Of a stretch of DNA of 64,000 bases, positions 1 through 8,112 are shown in pieces. Every line of letters starts with the position of its first letter. Within the stretch, counting starts at the first letter, position 1. The notes beneath the pieces were generated by a model that saw only the letters and a program-made list of their open reading frames with translations, made no database searches and was not told where the DNA came from. The position numbers and the translations under genes are program-made. This DNA comes from Streptomyces sp. Je 1-79 (GTDB lineage: Bacteria; Actinomycetota; Actinomycetes; Streptomycetales; Streptomycetaceae): positions 124,001 to 188,000 of the forward strand of contig NZ_JAMGSL010000004.1 of NCBI RefSeq assembly GCF_025195125.1, written 5' to 3'.

Positions 1-800
1 AAGGCCGTGAAGTCGCGCGGCTCGCGGCCCAGGACCCGCTTCACTCCGTCCGTCACCGACGCGTTGTGGCCGTCGAGCAGCATGGAGAAGAGCGCCGAGA
101 GCCACTGCGCGTCCGGCGCCGGGAGCCCGAACTGCTGGAGCAGCGAGGCGTACTCGCCTTCGCTCATCGGGACGTACGCCACCTCGTGGCCCGAGGCCCG
201 CGAGACCTCCGCCGCCACCTCCGCGAAGGTCAGCAGCCGAGGGCCGGTCACCTCGTGGACCAGACCCGCGTGACCGTCCCGGGCCAGCGTCTCGGCGATC
301 ACCTCCGCCAGGTCGCCGGCGTCGATGAACGGCTCCGCCGTGTCGCCCGCCGGGAACGCGATCGTCCCCTCCGCCACGCCCTCCGCCATCGCGCCCTCGG
401 TGAAGTTCTGAGCGAAGAACGAGGCACGTACGACGGTCAGTTCGGGCAGCGAGACGCGCAGCGCGTCCTCGGCCCGCACCGCCTCCGGCTCGCCGCGCCC
501 GGACAGCAGGGTCAGCCGCCGCACGCCGTTCGCCGCGGCCAGCTCGCCGAAGGTCCGCATGGCCTCGACCGCGCCGGGCGCGGCGAGGTCCGGGTAGTAG
601 TTCACGTACGCGGCGTCGGCGCCCCGCAGCGCCGGGGCCCACGTGCTCACGTCCTCCCAGTCGAAGCGGGTCGTACCGGAGCGCGAGCCCGCCCGCACGG
701 TCGTGCCGCGGGCCGTGAGCAGCTCCGCCACCCGACGGCCCGTCTTGCCGGTCGCGCTCGTCACCAGAACCGTCTGCGTGGTGTTCGTGTTCGTCGTCAT
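1..800 (-). CDS. NmrA/SDR-type NAD(P)-binding reductase, 3' end beyond window
   Basis: The reading frame opens at ATG 800 and stays open to the left edge, so about 266 codons are visible and the C-terminus is missing. Residues about 11-22 form an N-terminal Rossmann dinucleotide motif (VLVTSATGKTGRR). This, with the following NmrA-type layout (GVRRLTLLSGRG, later PFIDAGDLAEV), matches atypical short-chain dehydrogenases that act as NAD(P)H-dependent quinone or aldehyde reductases or as redox sensors. A CAGTCT hexamer lies six bases before the ATG, which suggests a leaderless transcript. The substrate cannot be read from the sequence. The gene is separated from the next minus-strand gene by a strong hairpin. 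Confidence 0.85.
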   Translation of the reverse strand, partial: MTTNTNTTQTVLVTSATGKTGRRVAELLTARGTTVRAGSRSGTTRFDWEDVSTWAPALRGADAAYVNYYPDLAAPGAVEAMRTFGELAAANGVRRLTLLSGRGEPEAVRAEDALRVSLPELTVVRASFFAQNFTEGAMAEGVAEGTIAFPAGDTAEPFIDAGDLAEVIAETLARDGHAGLVHEVTGPRLLTFAEVAAEVSRASGHEVAYVPMSEGEYASLLQQFGLPAPDAQWLSALFSMLLDGHNASVTDGVKRVLGREPRDFTA

Positions 801-931
801 GGCTCAAGACTGGCGGGATCCGGGCTTGCTTCCCATGTTCCACAGACTCACTCCCATACGCGTCCGTCCAGGCACGGGAGGCCCACCGGCCTGGCGCCCC
901 TTTCCCGGCGCCCCTGACCGGCGCCCCCTGT

Positions 932-968
932 CCGCCGCTCGTGCCGGTGCGAGCGGCACGAGCGGCGG
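932..968 (-). terminator. Hairpin terminator after ridA-like gene
   Basis: Perfect 14-bp inverted repeat (932-945 with 955-968) with a 9-nt loop, just downstream of the RidA stop codon. There is no U-tract, which is usual for Streptomyces terminators. It separates RidA from the NmrA-like gene. Confidence 0.65.
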
Positions 969-984
969 AGACGGCGAGGCCGCG

Positions 985-1386
985 TCACGCGACGGCGGTT
1001 CCTTCGAGCTCGACCATCAGGCTGGGGATCGCCAGCCGGGTCACCCCGAGCATGGTGGTGGCAGGCGCCACCCCGGCGGCACCCAGCCGCGCCGCCAGCA
1101 CTCCGTAGTGCTGGAAGAGCAGGTCGACGTCGGTGGTGCAGACGTTGAGCCGGACGAGGTTCGCGAGGGACATGCCGGCTTCGCCGAGTACGGCCTCCAG
1201 GTTGTCGAGGCTCAGTGCCAACTGGGCCGCCATGTCGCCGTCGTGCTGGGGCTTGCCCTCGTCGCTCATCGCCGTCTGACCCGAGATGTACAGGGTCCGT
1301 GTCTGCCCGGAGACGACCTCACCCTGGTTGAACCCCAACTCCACCGACCACGTCACCGGGTTGACAGCCGTTCGTTCCACAGCCAC
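985..1386 (-). CDS. RidA family enamine/imine deaminase
   Basis: 133 residues, the usual RidA length. RidA (YjgF/UK114) proteins hydrolyse reactive enamine/imine intermediates of amino-acid metabolism. The C-terminal stretch VTRLAIPSLMVELE carries the arginine equivalent to the substrate-binding Arg105 of E. coli RidA. I chose GTG 1386 because GGAG lies five bases upstream and the protein then begins AVERTAVNP as in homologues. The frame is open to GTG 1437, so a longer form cannot be excluded. It is divergent from the WYL regulator at 1517, which may control it. Confidence 0.85.
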   Translation of the reverse strand: MAVERTAVNPVTWSVELGFNQGEVVSGQTRTLYISGQTAMSDEGKPQHDGDMAAQLALSLDNLEAVLGEAGMSLANLVRLNVCTTDVDLLFQHYGVLAARLGAAGVAPATTMLGVTRLAIPSLMVELEGTAVA

Positions 1387-1504
1387 ATCAGCTCCATTCG
1401 ATTCAGAGGGAGTACGCACGTCCACCGGCGCGGTCACCGCGCGGCTGCGACGCTGTGTGGGAAGCCTGCCAACGAATCACGACACCGCATGTCATGTATG
1501 TGGC

Positions 1505-1516
1505 TAGAGTTTTCGC
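1505..1516 (+). promoter_or_regulatory. Leaderless -10 element before WYL regulator
   Basis: TAGAGT (1505-1510) followed by six bases and then ATG 1517. This spacing puts transcription start at the start codon. No clear -35 is seen. CATGTCATGTATG at 1488-1500 is a possible self-operator. Confidence 0.4.
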
Positions 1517-2551
1517 ATGCGCGCCGATCGACTGGTCTCGCTGGTCCTGCTGCTGCGCCGACGCGGTCGGCTGTCCGCGGCCACGCTGGCACGCGAACTG
1601 GACGTGTCCACCCGCACCGTGCTGCGCGACATGGAGGCGCTGTCCGCCGCCGGCGTCCCGGTCTACGCCGAACGCGGCCGGCACGGCGGGTTCGCGTTGT
1701 TGCCCGGTTTCCAGACCGAGCTCACCGGACTGAACCACGACGAGGCGCTCGCCCTGCTGGTCGCCGGATCACGGCGAGGCGCCCAGGTGTTCGGCCTCGG
1801 CTCGGCGCTCGCATCCGCCATGCTCAAGGTGGTCGACGCGCTGCCCGAAAGCCAACGGGCCACCGCGGCCGGCGTGGCCGAGCGGCTGCTCATCGATCCG
1901 GAGACCGACCTCCTCTCGCGCCGCGTCGCCGCCGAGGAGGTGCCCGACACGCTCGTGGCCGAGGTCCGCCGCGCGGTGTTCGCCGGCCACAAGCTGCGCA
2001 TCCGCTACGCGGCCGCCGGCCGGCCGCCCCAGTGGCGCACGGTGGACCCGGTCGGGCTGGTCACCGTACGCGACCAGGGCTACCTGCTGGCCACGAAGTC
2101 CGGCGAGGACCGCACCTACCGGCTGTCCCGGGTCGTTGCCGCCGAGGAGCTCCCCGAACCCGCACAGCGAGCGGACCGGGTCGACCTGGAGCGGGCCTGG
2201 CAGGAACGCAGCACGCGGTTCCGGACCGGGGGCGACCAGGTCACGGTGGTGGTACGGATGAACCCGGAGCGGCGGGAGGAGCTGGTGGGCACCGCGCTGG
2301 CCGTCCACTCCGAAGAAGCGGGCCCGGACGGCCGGCTGCGGCTGGAGGTGAGTTTCCAGGACCGCAGACACGCCGAATGGGCGCTGTGGCAGCTCGCCAC
2401 GGACGCGGAGGCCCTGGCCCCGCGGTGGCTGCGCGACTCGCTGCGGGCCCGCGCCGCCACCCTCGCCACCTCCTACGGAGCATCACCCCGGGAGCCTTCA
2501 CCTCGGGAACGTACATCCCGAGAGCCGTCCTCCCGGGAGCCTCCCTCCTGA
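1517..2551 (+). CDS. WYL-domain transcriptional regulator (DeoR-like HTH)
   Basis: 344 residues. Residues about 5-58 form an HTH_11/DeoR-type winged helix (LARELDVSTRTVLRDMEAL). A WYL ligand-sensing domain follows at about 140-215 (IRYAAAGRP, DPVGLV, GYLLATKSGEDRTYRLSR) with a WCX-like C-terminal extension. Such proteins are usually ligand-responsive repressors or activators. The last 22 residues are a low-complexity tail built from repeated SPRE/SREP units, unusual for the family and probably disordered. The divergent RidA gene is the obvious candidate target. Confidence 0.88.
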   Translation: MRADRLVSLVLLLRRRGRLSAATLARELDVSTRTVLRDMEALSAAGVPVYAERGRHGGFALLPGFQTELTGLNHDEALALLVAGSRRGAQVFGLGSALASAMLKVVDALPESQRATAAGVAERLLIDPETDLLSRRVAAEEVPDTLVAEVRRAVFAGHKLRIRYAAAGRPPQWRTVDPVGLVTVRDQGYLLATKSGEDRTYRLSRVVAAEELPEPAQRADRVDLERAWQERSTRFRTGGDQVTVVVRMNPERREELVGTALAVHSEEAGPDGRLRLEVSFQDRRHAEWALWQLATDAEALAPRWLRDSLRARAATLATSYGASPREPSPRERTSREPSSREPPS

Positions 2552-2613
2552 GTCACCGTGGTCATCGGTCGACTCGCGAACGGCCCGCCCGGCAGCATCT
2601 AGGCTTGCCGCCC

Positions 2614-3546
2614 ATGGACGCTCTCGCCGGACTCCTCGACGGACCGCGGGCCAAAGGGGCCTTCCTGCTACGGATGATCATGGAGCCGCCGTGGTCCGTT
2701 CGGATCGAGGACCGCGCCCCGCTCTGCCTCATGTGCGTCACCGACGGCGAGGCCTGGATCGTCCCCGACCGGGGTGAGCCCGTCCTGCTGCGGCCCGGCG
2801 ACATCGCCATCGCGCGCGGCCCGGAGCCGTACACCGTCGCCGACGCCCCCGACGCCCCGCCCCGGGCGACCATCGGCCCCGGCGGCGTCTGCACCACCCT
2901 GAGCGGGGAGCCGCTCGCGGAGTCCATGCACCTGGGCGTACGGACCTGGGGCAACGCGCTCGACGGCTCAAGCACCGTCCTCGTCGGTACCTACCAGCTG
3001 GACGGCGAGGTCAGTCACCGCCTCCTCGACGCGCTGCCGCCCCTGCTCCACCTGCCCGCGGACGTGTGGCGGTGCCCCCTGATGCCGTTCCTGGACGAGG
3101 AGATCTCCCGCGACGAACCCGGTCAGAGCGTCGTCCTCGACCGCGTCCTCGACCTGCTCCTGATCGCCGCCGTCCGTGCCTGGTTCTCCCGGCCGGGCGC
3201 CCAGGCCCCGGCCTGGTACCGCGCCATGGCCGATCCCGTCGTCGGCCGCGCCCTGCGCCTCCTCGAGAACGACCCGGCCCACCCCTGGACCGTCGCCTCC
3301 CTGGCGGCCAAGGCGGGCGTGTCGCGGGCCGGGCTCGCCCGCCGCTTCGCCGAACTCGTCGGCGAGCCGCCCATGGCGTACCTCACCGGCTGGCGGCTCG
3401 CGCGCGCCGCCGACCTGCTGCGGGAGACGGACGCGACGGTCGAGTCCGTCGCCCGGCAGGTCGGCTACAGCAGCGCCTTCGCGCTGAGCGCCGCGTTCAA
3501 GAGGGTCCGGGGCGTCAGCCCGCAGGAGTATCGGCGGAGGGAGTGA
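2614..3546 (+). CDS. AraC family transcriptional regulator, cupin sensor domain
   Basis: 310 residues. The N-terminal half (about 10-185) is a cupin of the AraC_binding_2/cupin_6 type (GEAWIVPDRGEPVLLRPGDIAI). The C-terminal 100 residues carry two helix-turn-helix motifs of the AraC/XylS family (WTVASLAAKAGVSRAGLARRF; VESVARQVGYSSAFALSAAF). ATG 2614 is chosen because the cupin begins shortly after it and TAGGCT sits eight bases upstream, suggesting a leaderless start. It follows the WYL gene by 62 bp. The ligand is unknown, and the next gene is a methyltransferase in the same direction. Confidence 0.88.
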   Translation: MDALAGLLDGPRAKGAFLLRMIMEPPWSVRIEDRAPLCLMCVTDGEAWIVPDRGEPVLLRPGDIAIARGPEPYTVADAPDAPPRATIGPGGVCTTLSGEPLAESMHLGVRTWGNALDGSSTVLVGTYQLDGEVSHRLLDALPPLLHLPADVWRCPLMPFLDEEISRDEPGQSVVLDRVLDLLLIAAVRAWFSRPGAQAPAWYRAMADPVVGRALRLLENDPAHPWTVASLAAKAGVSRAGLARRFAELVGEPPMAYLTGWRLARAADLLRETDATVESVARQVGYSSAFALSAAFKRVRGVSPQEYRRRE

Positions 3547-3552
3547 GAGTTA

Positions 3553-3567
3553 TTGCCGGAACGGCAA
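3553..3567. promoter_or_regulatory. Palindrome TTGCCG-GAA-CGGCAA upstream of methyltransferase
   Basis: Perfect 6+3+6 palindrome located 7 bp after the AraC-gene stop codon and 42 bp before the methyltransferase ATG. It could be an operator for the AraC protein or a weak terminator. No protein is assigned. Confidence 0.4.
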
Positions 3568-3608
3568 GAATTCTCGCGTTTCGCGTGTGCCGACCGCACG
3601 CTGGCACC

Positions 3609-4505
3609 ATGACTCACGACCACGATCACGACCACGGGCACCACGGTCACCAGCACCACGCCACCCACCTCGACTGGGCCGCGATGGCGCCGCTCCTGGA
3701 GCGCCAGGCCGAGATCCACAGCCCCCTCTACACCCGGGCCGCCGCCTGGCTGGGAGAACTCGTCCCGGCCGTCGGCGTCCGCCGGGCCCTCGACGTCGGC
3801 AGCGGGCCCGGGGTGATCAGCACCCTGCTCGCCGAGGCGCTCCCGTTCGCCGAGGTCGTCGCCGTGGACGGGAGCCCGGAGCTCCTGGAGCGGGCCCGCG
3901 CCCGCGCCGAGGCCCGCGGTCTGGCCGGCCGCGTCTCCATCCTGCGCGCCGAACTCCCCGCGGACTTCGACTCCTTGGGCGAGGCCGACCTGATCTGGGC
4001 CGGCAACTCCACGCATCACATCGGCGACCAGCGTGCCGCCCTCGCCTCCTTCGCCGGTCTGCTGCGGCCCGGCGGTCTGATCGCTCTCGTCGAGGGCGGG
4101 CTCTACGCCCGCCACCTGCCCGCGAACATCGGCTTCGGCCGGCCCGGCCTGGAGACCAGGATCGAGGCCGCGCACGCCGACTGGTTCGCCCTAATGCGGG
4201 CCGAACTCCCGGACAGCAAGGACGAGGCGGACGACTGGCGGGCGCTGCTCGCGGGCGCGGGCCTCACCCCCAGCGGCACCCGGACCTTCCTCACGGACAT
4301 CCCGGCGCCGGTCCCGGCCGTCGTCCGGGAGGGGATCGTCGCCCACTTCACGCGGCTGCGAGAACCGCTCTCCGAGCGGCTCGACGCCGAGGACCGGGCG
4401 AGCTTCGACCGGCTGCTCGACCCGGCGGACCCGCTCTCCGTGCACCGGCGCACCGACCTCTTCATGCTCTCCGCCTCCACGGTCCACACCGCCCGCAAGG
4501 GCTGA
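3609..4505 (+). CDS. Class I SAM-dependent methyltransferase with His-rich N-terminus
   Basis: 298 residues. A Rossmann-type methyltransferase core has motif I LDVGSGPGVIS at about 61-71, the acidic adenosine-binding loop AVDGSPELLERA, and IWAGNSTHHIGD after strand 4. The first 22 residues are extremely histidine/aspartate rich (HDHDHDHGHHGHQHH), an architecture more typical of metal-handling proteins, so metal binding is possible. The substrate is unknown. The AraC gene upstream (63 bp) may regulate it through the palindrome between them. It converges with the lectin gene at 4570. Confidence 0.85.
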   Translation: MTHDHDHDHGHHGHQHHATHLDWAAMAPLLERQAEIHSPLYTRAAAWLGELVPAVGVRRALDVGSGPGVISTLLAEALPFAEVVAVDGSPELLERARARAEARGLAGRVSILRAELPADFDSLGEADLIWAGNSTHHIGDQRAALASFAGLLRPGGLIALVEGGLYARHLPANIGFGRPGLETRIEAAHADWFALMRAELPDSKDEADDWRALLAGAGLTPSGTRTFLTDIPAPVPAVVREGIVAHFTRLREPLSERLDAEDRASFDRLLDPADPLSVHRRTDLFMLSASTVHTARKG

Positions 4506-4569
4506 GCCGCACCCCGCGTCAGGCGACCCCCGCGTTCGGCGACCCCTGCGATCGGCGGCCCCCGGCGGG

Positions 4570-5034
4570 TCAGGACACCGGCTCCAACTGCCACCACTGG
4601 GAGGGGGAGTCGGTGTCCTCCCACTGCCGCACGTTCCCGCCGTCGTCCATCGAGCCGTCCTCGACCTCCAGCAGCAGCCCGCTGATGAAACTGACCAGCG
4701 CCACCGTGCCCGGCGACTGGAGGTCCTGCTCGATGATCCACTCCTGAGCGCCGAAGTTGTTCGCCTTCCACTGCTGGATGTTGGCGCCGTTCTCCGTCGA
4801 GGCGTTCGCCACGTCCAGCCGTTTGCCGCTCGCCGCGTTCACCAGGTGGTGCAGTCCTCCGCCGTTCGGCACCGGCACGATGTGCCAGTGCTGGCCGGGC
4901 GTGCCGTTCTCCTTGCCCTGCTGCACGTTGGCGCCGCTGCGGCCCGATCCCTCGAACACCTCCAGGAGCAGCCCGCTGGCCACGTTCCGTACCCGGTAGA
5001 GACCCTCCTCGACCGGTGTGGGCGAACCGCTCAC
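4570..5034 (-). CDS. Ricin-type beta-trefoil lectin domain protein
   Basis: 154 residues that are almost entirely one RICIN/CBM13-like beta-trefoil. It has three repeats ending in QxW-like motifs (GQHWHI, AQEWII, SQWWQL), each starting with a GLLLEV/KRLDV strand and an NxQQ element. No signal peptide is seen, so it looks cytoplasmic, unusual for a sugar-binding domain. GTG 5034 overlaps the TGA of the upstream GlxA-type regulator (GTGA), which fixes the start and predicts translational coupling. Function is probably carbohydrate binding, possibly tied to what the regulator controls. Confidence 0.82.
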   Translation of the reverse strand: MSGSPTPVEEGLYRVRNVASGLLLEVFEGSGRSGANVQQGKENGTPGQHWHIVPVPNGGGLHHLVNAASGKRLDVANASTENGANIQQWKANNFGAQEWIIEQDLQSPGTVALVSFISGLLLEVEDGSMDDGGNVRQWEDTDSPSQWWQLEPVS

Positions 5035-6032
5035 AGGGCGAACTCCTTTTCCTTGGCCGTGAGATGGAAGGCGCGCCGGTAGGCGGCCGGGGAGATCCCG
5101 ACCAGGGCGCGCATGTGCTGACGCAGCGAGTTCCCGCTGCCGAACCCGGTCCGGTCGGCGATGTGGTCGACCGTCAGATCGCTGGTCTCCAGCAACTGCT
5201 TGGCCAGCTCGACCCGTTGGGCGGTCAGCCACTGACCCGGAGTCGTCCCCGCCTCGTCCCTGAAGCGGCGCGTGAAGGTCCGTACGCTCATCCGCGCGTG
5301 CCCGGCCAGCTCCGTCAGCGTCAGCGGCCGGTCGAGCCGTTCGAGCGCCCACGCGCGGGTGGGGGCGGTGGTGGTCGTGGCCGGCTCGGGGACCGGGCGC
5401 TCGATGTACTGCGCCTGACCGCCGTCCCGCCACGGCGGGACGACACAGCGTCGCGCGACCGCGTTGGCGGTGGCGCTGCCGTGGTCCCGTCGGACCAGGT
5501 GGAGGCAGAGGTCGACCCCGGCCGCCGCCCCCGCCGAGGTCAGGACGTCCCCGTCGTCCACGAACAGCACGTCCTCGTCGAGCCGTACGTCCGGGAAGAG
5601 GGACCGGAAGTGGGCGGCCTCCCACCAGTGGGTGGTGGCGGGGCGCCCGTCGAGCAGTCCGGCCGCCGCCAGCGCGTACGCGCCCGTGCAGATCGACACC
5701 ACCCGCGTGCCGGGCCTGATCAGCCCCAGCGCCCCCTGCACCTCGGCCGCCAGGCGGCCCTCGTCGGCGAGGGTCCGCAGCTCGTGGGTGGGGGGTACGA
5801 CGACGGTGTCGGCCACCGCAAGCTCCTCGGGCCCGTGCTCGGCGACGATCGAGAAGCCGTCGGAGGTGCGGACCGGGGCACCGTCGAGGGTGCACACGCG
5901 GACGTCGTAGAGGGGCGCGCCGTCGTCGTCGAACGCGGCGCCGAGAATCCGGGAGGGGATGCCCAGCTCGAAGGGGATCACTCCGTCCAGAGCCAGTACG
6001 GCGACCCGGTGCGGTGACACGATGGTGGTCAT
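5031..6032 (-). CDS. GlxA family transcriptional regulator (DJ-1/PfpI plus AraC HTH)
   Basis: 333 residues. The N-terminal half is a DJ-1/PfpI amidotransferase-like domain with a nucleophile-elbow cysteine (SICTGAYALAAAGL). The C-terminal 100 residues are an AraC-type double HTH (LTLTELAGHARMSVRTFTRRF; VDHIADRTGFGSGNSLRQH). This is the GlxA/FtrA architecture, in which the DJ-1-like part senses a metabolite. It is co-transcribed with the lectin gene by a 4-bp overlap and divergent from an MDR oxidoreductase. The intergenic inverted repeat overlaps its start codon. Confidence 0.9.
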   Translation of the reverse strand: MTTIVSPHRVAVLALDGVIPFELGIPSRILGAAFDDDGAPLYDVRVCTLDGAPVRTSDGFSIVAEHGPEELAVADTVVVPPTHELRTLADEGRLAAEVQGALGLIRPGTRVVSICTGAYALAAAGLLDGRPATTHWWEAAHFRSLFPDVRLDEDVLFVDDGDVLTSAGAAAGVDLCLHLVRRDHGSATANAVARRCVVPPWRDGGQAQYIERPVPEPATTTTAPTRAWALERLDRPLTLTELAGHARMSVRTFTRRFRDEAGTTPGQWLTAQRVELAKQLLETSDLTVDHIADRTGFGSGNSLRQHMRALVGISPAAYRRAFHLTAKEKEFAL

Positions 6033-6066
6033 GGCCAGATTCTGTCACATCATGGCGTTCTGGCCA
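6032..6066. promoter_or_regulatory. Inverted repeat TGGCCAGA-N19-TCTGGCCA between divergent genes
   Basis: Perfect 8-bp arms at 6032-6039 and 6059-6066. The left arm overlaps the ATG of the GlxA-type regulator and the right arm lies upstream of the MDR gene. Likely the regulator's own operator, controlling both directions. Confidence 0.55.
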
Positions 6067-6136
6067 GTACTGGTGGAGGGGAGCCGCCTCGAAGCTGGGG
6101 AGGACCAGGAAACACCGCCACCAGGAGCGTCTCCCC

Positions 6137-7093
6137 ATGAACGACACCCCCACCGCAGCCCCCGCCACCATGCGCGCGATCGCCGCCACCGCGTGGGGCG
6201 GCCCCGAGGTCCTCGCCGAGACCCGGGTCGCCCGGCCCGAGCCGGGGCCGACCGAGATCCTCGTCCGGGTCCACGCGGCGGGTCTCAACCCGATCGACTG
6301 GAAGTCCCGCGCCACCGGAGGCTTCGGCATGTGGGGCGAGACCCCGGTCCTCGGCTACGACGTCTCCGGCGTCGTCGAGGCCGTCGGCCTCGGCGTCACG
6401 CTCTACGCGCCCGGTGACGAGGTCTTCGGCATGCCCCGCTTCCCGGAACAGGCCGGTGCCTACGCCGAGTACGTCACCGCTCCCGCGCGCCACTTCGCCC
6501 GCAAGCCCGCCGGCCTCACCCACGTGGAGGCCGCCGCGCTCCCGCTCGCCGGGCTCACCGCCTGGCAGGCGCTCGTCGAGACGGCCGCCCTGCGTCCCGG
6601 ACAGCGGGTCCTGGTCCACGCGGCGGCCGGCGGCGTCGGCCACCTCGCGGTGCAGATCGCCAAGGCCCGGGGCGCGTACGTCATCGGCACGGCGAGCGCG
6701 GCCAAGCACGACTTCCTGCGCGGCCTCGGTGTCGACGAGCCGATCGACTACACGACCACCGACTTCGCGGAGGCCGTACGGGACGTGGACATCGTCCTCG
6801 ACACCTACGGAGCCGACTACGGCACGCGCTCGCTGCCCGTGCTGCGGGACGGCGGCACGCTGGTGACGCTTCCCTCGCCCGACGCCGTACCCGCGGCGTC
6901 GGAGCGCGGCATCCGCACCGGCTTCACGCTCGTCGAGCCCGACTACGCCGGGCTGCTCGGCCTCGCCGAGCTGGTGGAGACGGGCCGGCTGCGGCCGGAG
7001 ATCGACACCGTCCTGCCGCTGGCCGAGGCGGCCAAGGCCCACGAGCTCGGCGAGTCCGGCCGCACCCGCGGCAAGATCGTCCTGACGGTCTGA
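6137..7093 (+). CDS. NADP-dependent MDR oxidoreductase, quinone-reductase type
   Basis: 318 residues, a medium-chain dehydrogenase/reductase. A GroES-like fold comes first (about 1-130, GLNPIDWKSRATGG), then a Rossmann domain with the cofactor motif VHAAAGGVGHLAVQIAK at about 155-172. The zinc ligands of alcohol dehydrogenases are absent, as in quinone oxidoreductases and zinc-independent enoyl reductases. ATG 6137 follows GGAGCG closely. The divergent GlxA-type regulator probably controls it. The natural substrate cannot be told. Confidence 0.87.
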   Translation: MNDTPTAAPATMRAIAATAWGGPEVLAETRVARPEPGPTEILVRVHAAGLNPIDWKSRATGGFGMWGETPVLGYDVSGVVEAVGLGVTLYAPGDEVFGMPRFPEQAGAYAEYVTAPARHFARKPAGLTHVEAAALPLAGLTAWQALVETAALRPGQRVLVHAAAGGVGHLAVQIAKARGAYVIGTASAAKHDFLRGLGVDEPIDYTTTDFAEAVRDVDIVLDTYGADYGTRSLPVLRDGGTLVTLPSPDAVPAASERGIRTGFTLVEPDYAGLLGLAELVETGRLRPEIDTVLPLAEAAKAHELGESGRTRGKIVLTV

Positions 7094-7146
7094 CCGCGCG
7101 AGGGCCCGCACTCGGCGCGCTCGGCCTGACGGTCCGATCGCGCGAA

Positions 7147-7186
7147 GGCCCGCGGAGGCACCGGATATCCGGCGCCCCCGCGGGCC
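7147..7186. terminator. Bidirectional terminator between convergent genes
   Basis: A nested hairpin. The outer 9-bp arms (7147-7155, 7178-7186) enclose a perfect 12-bp palindrome (CCGGATATCCGG, 7161-7172). It sits between the MDR gene and the converging aldo/keto reductase. Confidence 0.75.
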
Positions 7187-7224
7187 GCGCTCGATCAGGC
7201 TCCGGAAGGTCGGGCGCCGAAGTG

Positions 7225-8064
7225 TCAGGCACCGACGTTGAACTCGCCCGGGTTCGGACCCAGGCGCCGGTTCTCGTCGAGGACGGCGATCGCGGCCATG
7301 TCCTCGTCGTCCAGCTCGAAGCCGAAGACGTCGATGTTCTCCTGGATACGGGACGGCGTCACCGACTTCGGGATGACCACGTTCCCCGTCTGCAGATGCC
7401 AGCGCAGCACCACCTGGGCCGGCGTACGGCCGTGCTTCTGCGCCACGGCCACGATCGCCGGGACCTCCAGGAGGCCCTTGCCCTGGCCCAGCGGCGACCA
7501 GGCCTCGGTCGCGATGCCGTACCGGGCGTGCGCCTCGCGCGAGGCCTGCTGCTGAAGGTGGGGGTGGAGCTCGATCTGGTTGACGGCCGGGACGACGGAG
7601 GTCTCGCCGATCAGCCGGTCCAGGTGCTCAGGAAGGAAGTTGGAGACGCCGATCGCCTTCGCGCGGCCGTCGGCGTAGATCTTCTCGAACGCCCGGTACG
7701 TGTCGACGTAGGCGTCCTTGGCCGGCACCGGCCAGTGGATCAGGTACAGGTCGACGTAGTCCAGGCCCAGCTTGTCGAGCGAGGCGTCGAAGGCCCGCAG
7801 CGTCGCGTCGTGGCCCTGCTCGCTGTTCCACAGCTTGGTGGTGACGAACAGCTCCTCGCGGCGGAGGCCGGAGGAGGCGATCGCCCGGCCGGTGCCCGTC
7901 TCGTTCTCGTAGATCGCGGCCGTGTCGATGGAGCGGTAACCCGACTCCAGGGCGGTCGCCACCGCCCTGGTCGCCTCGTCGTCCGGCACCTGCCAGACGC
8001 CGAAGCCGAGCTGCGGCATCTCCACGCCGTTGTTCAGGGTGAGGGAGGGGACCTTGTTGCTCAC
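7225..8064 (-). CDS. Aldo/keto reductase (2,5-diketogluconate reductase type)
   Basis: 279 residues, a full-length AKR with the catalytic tetrad visible: Asp and Tyr in IDTAAIYENE, Lys in TTKLWNS, His in LIHWPVP. The NADPH-binding C-terminal segment VVIPKSVTPSRI matches the AKR5-like group that reduces diketogluconates, methylglyoxal and other carbonyls. GTG 8064 has AAGGATC upstream. An 11-G homopolymer (C11 on the coding strand) lies 24-34 bp before the start, inside the promoter or leader. The ABC ATPase gene ends 48 bp upstream, so read-through co-transcription is possible. Confidence 0.9.
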   Translation of the reverse strand: MSNKVPSLTLNNGVEMPQLGFGVWQVPDDEATRAVATALESGYRSIDTAAIYENETGTGRAIASSGLRREELFVTTKLWNSEQGHDATLRAFDASLDKLGLDYVDLYLIHWPVPAKDAYVDTYRAFEKIYADGRAKAIGVSNFLPEHLDRLIGETSVVPAVNQIELHPHLQQQASREAHARYGIATEAWSPLGQGKGLLEVPAIVAVAQKHGRTPAQVVLRWHLQTGNVVIPKSVTPSRIQENIDVFGFELDDEDMAAIAVLDENRRLGPNPGEFNVGA

Positions 8065-8087
8065 GTGCGGTTGATCCTTACGTCGTC

Positions 8088-8098
8088 GGGGGGGGGGG
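8088..8098. repeat. Homopolymer of 11 G
   Basis: Uninterrupted G11 between the livG-like stop and the aldo/keto reductase start. It is the longest mononucleotide run I noticed. It is prone to replication slippage and to sequencing error. Confidence 0.85.
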
Positions 8099-8112
8099 CG
8101 GTACTCCTGGCG

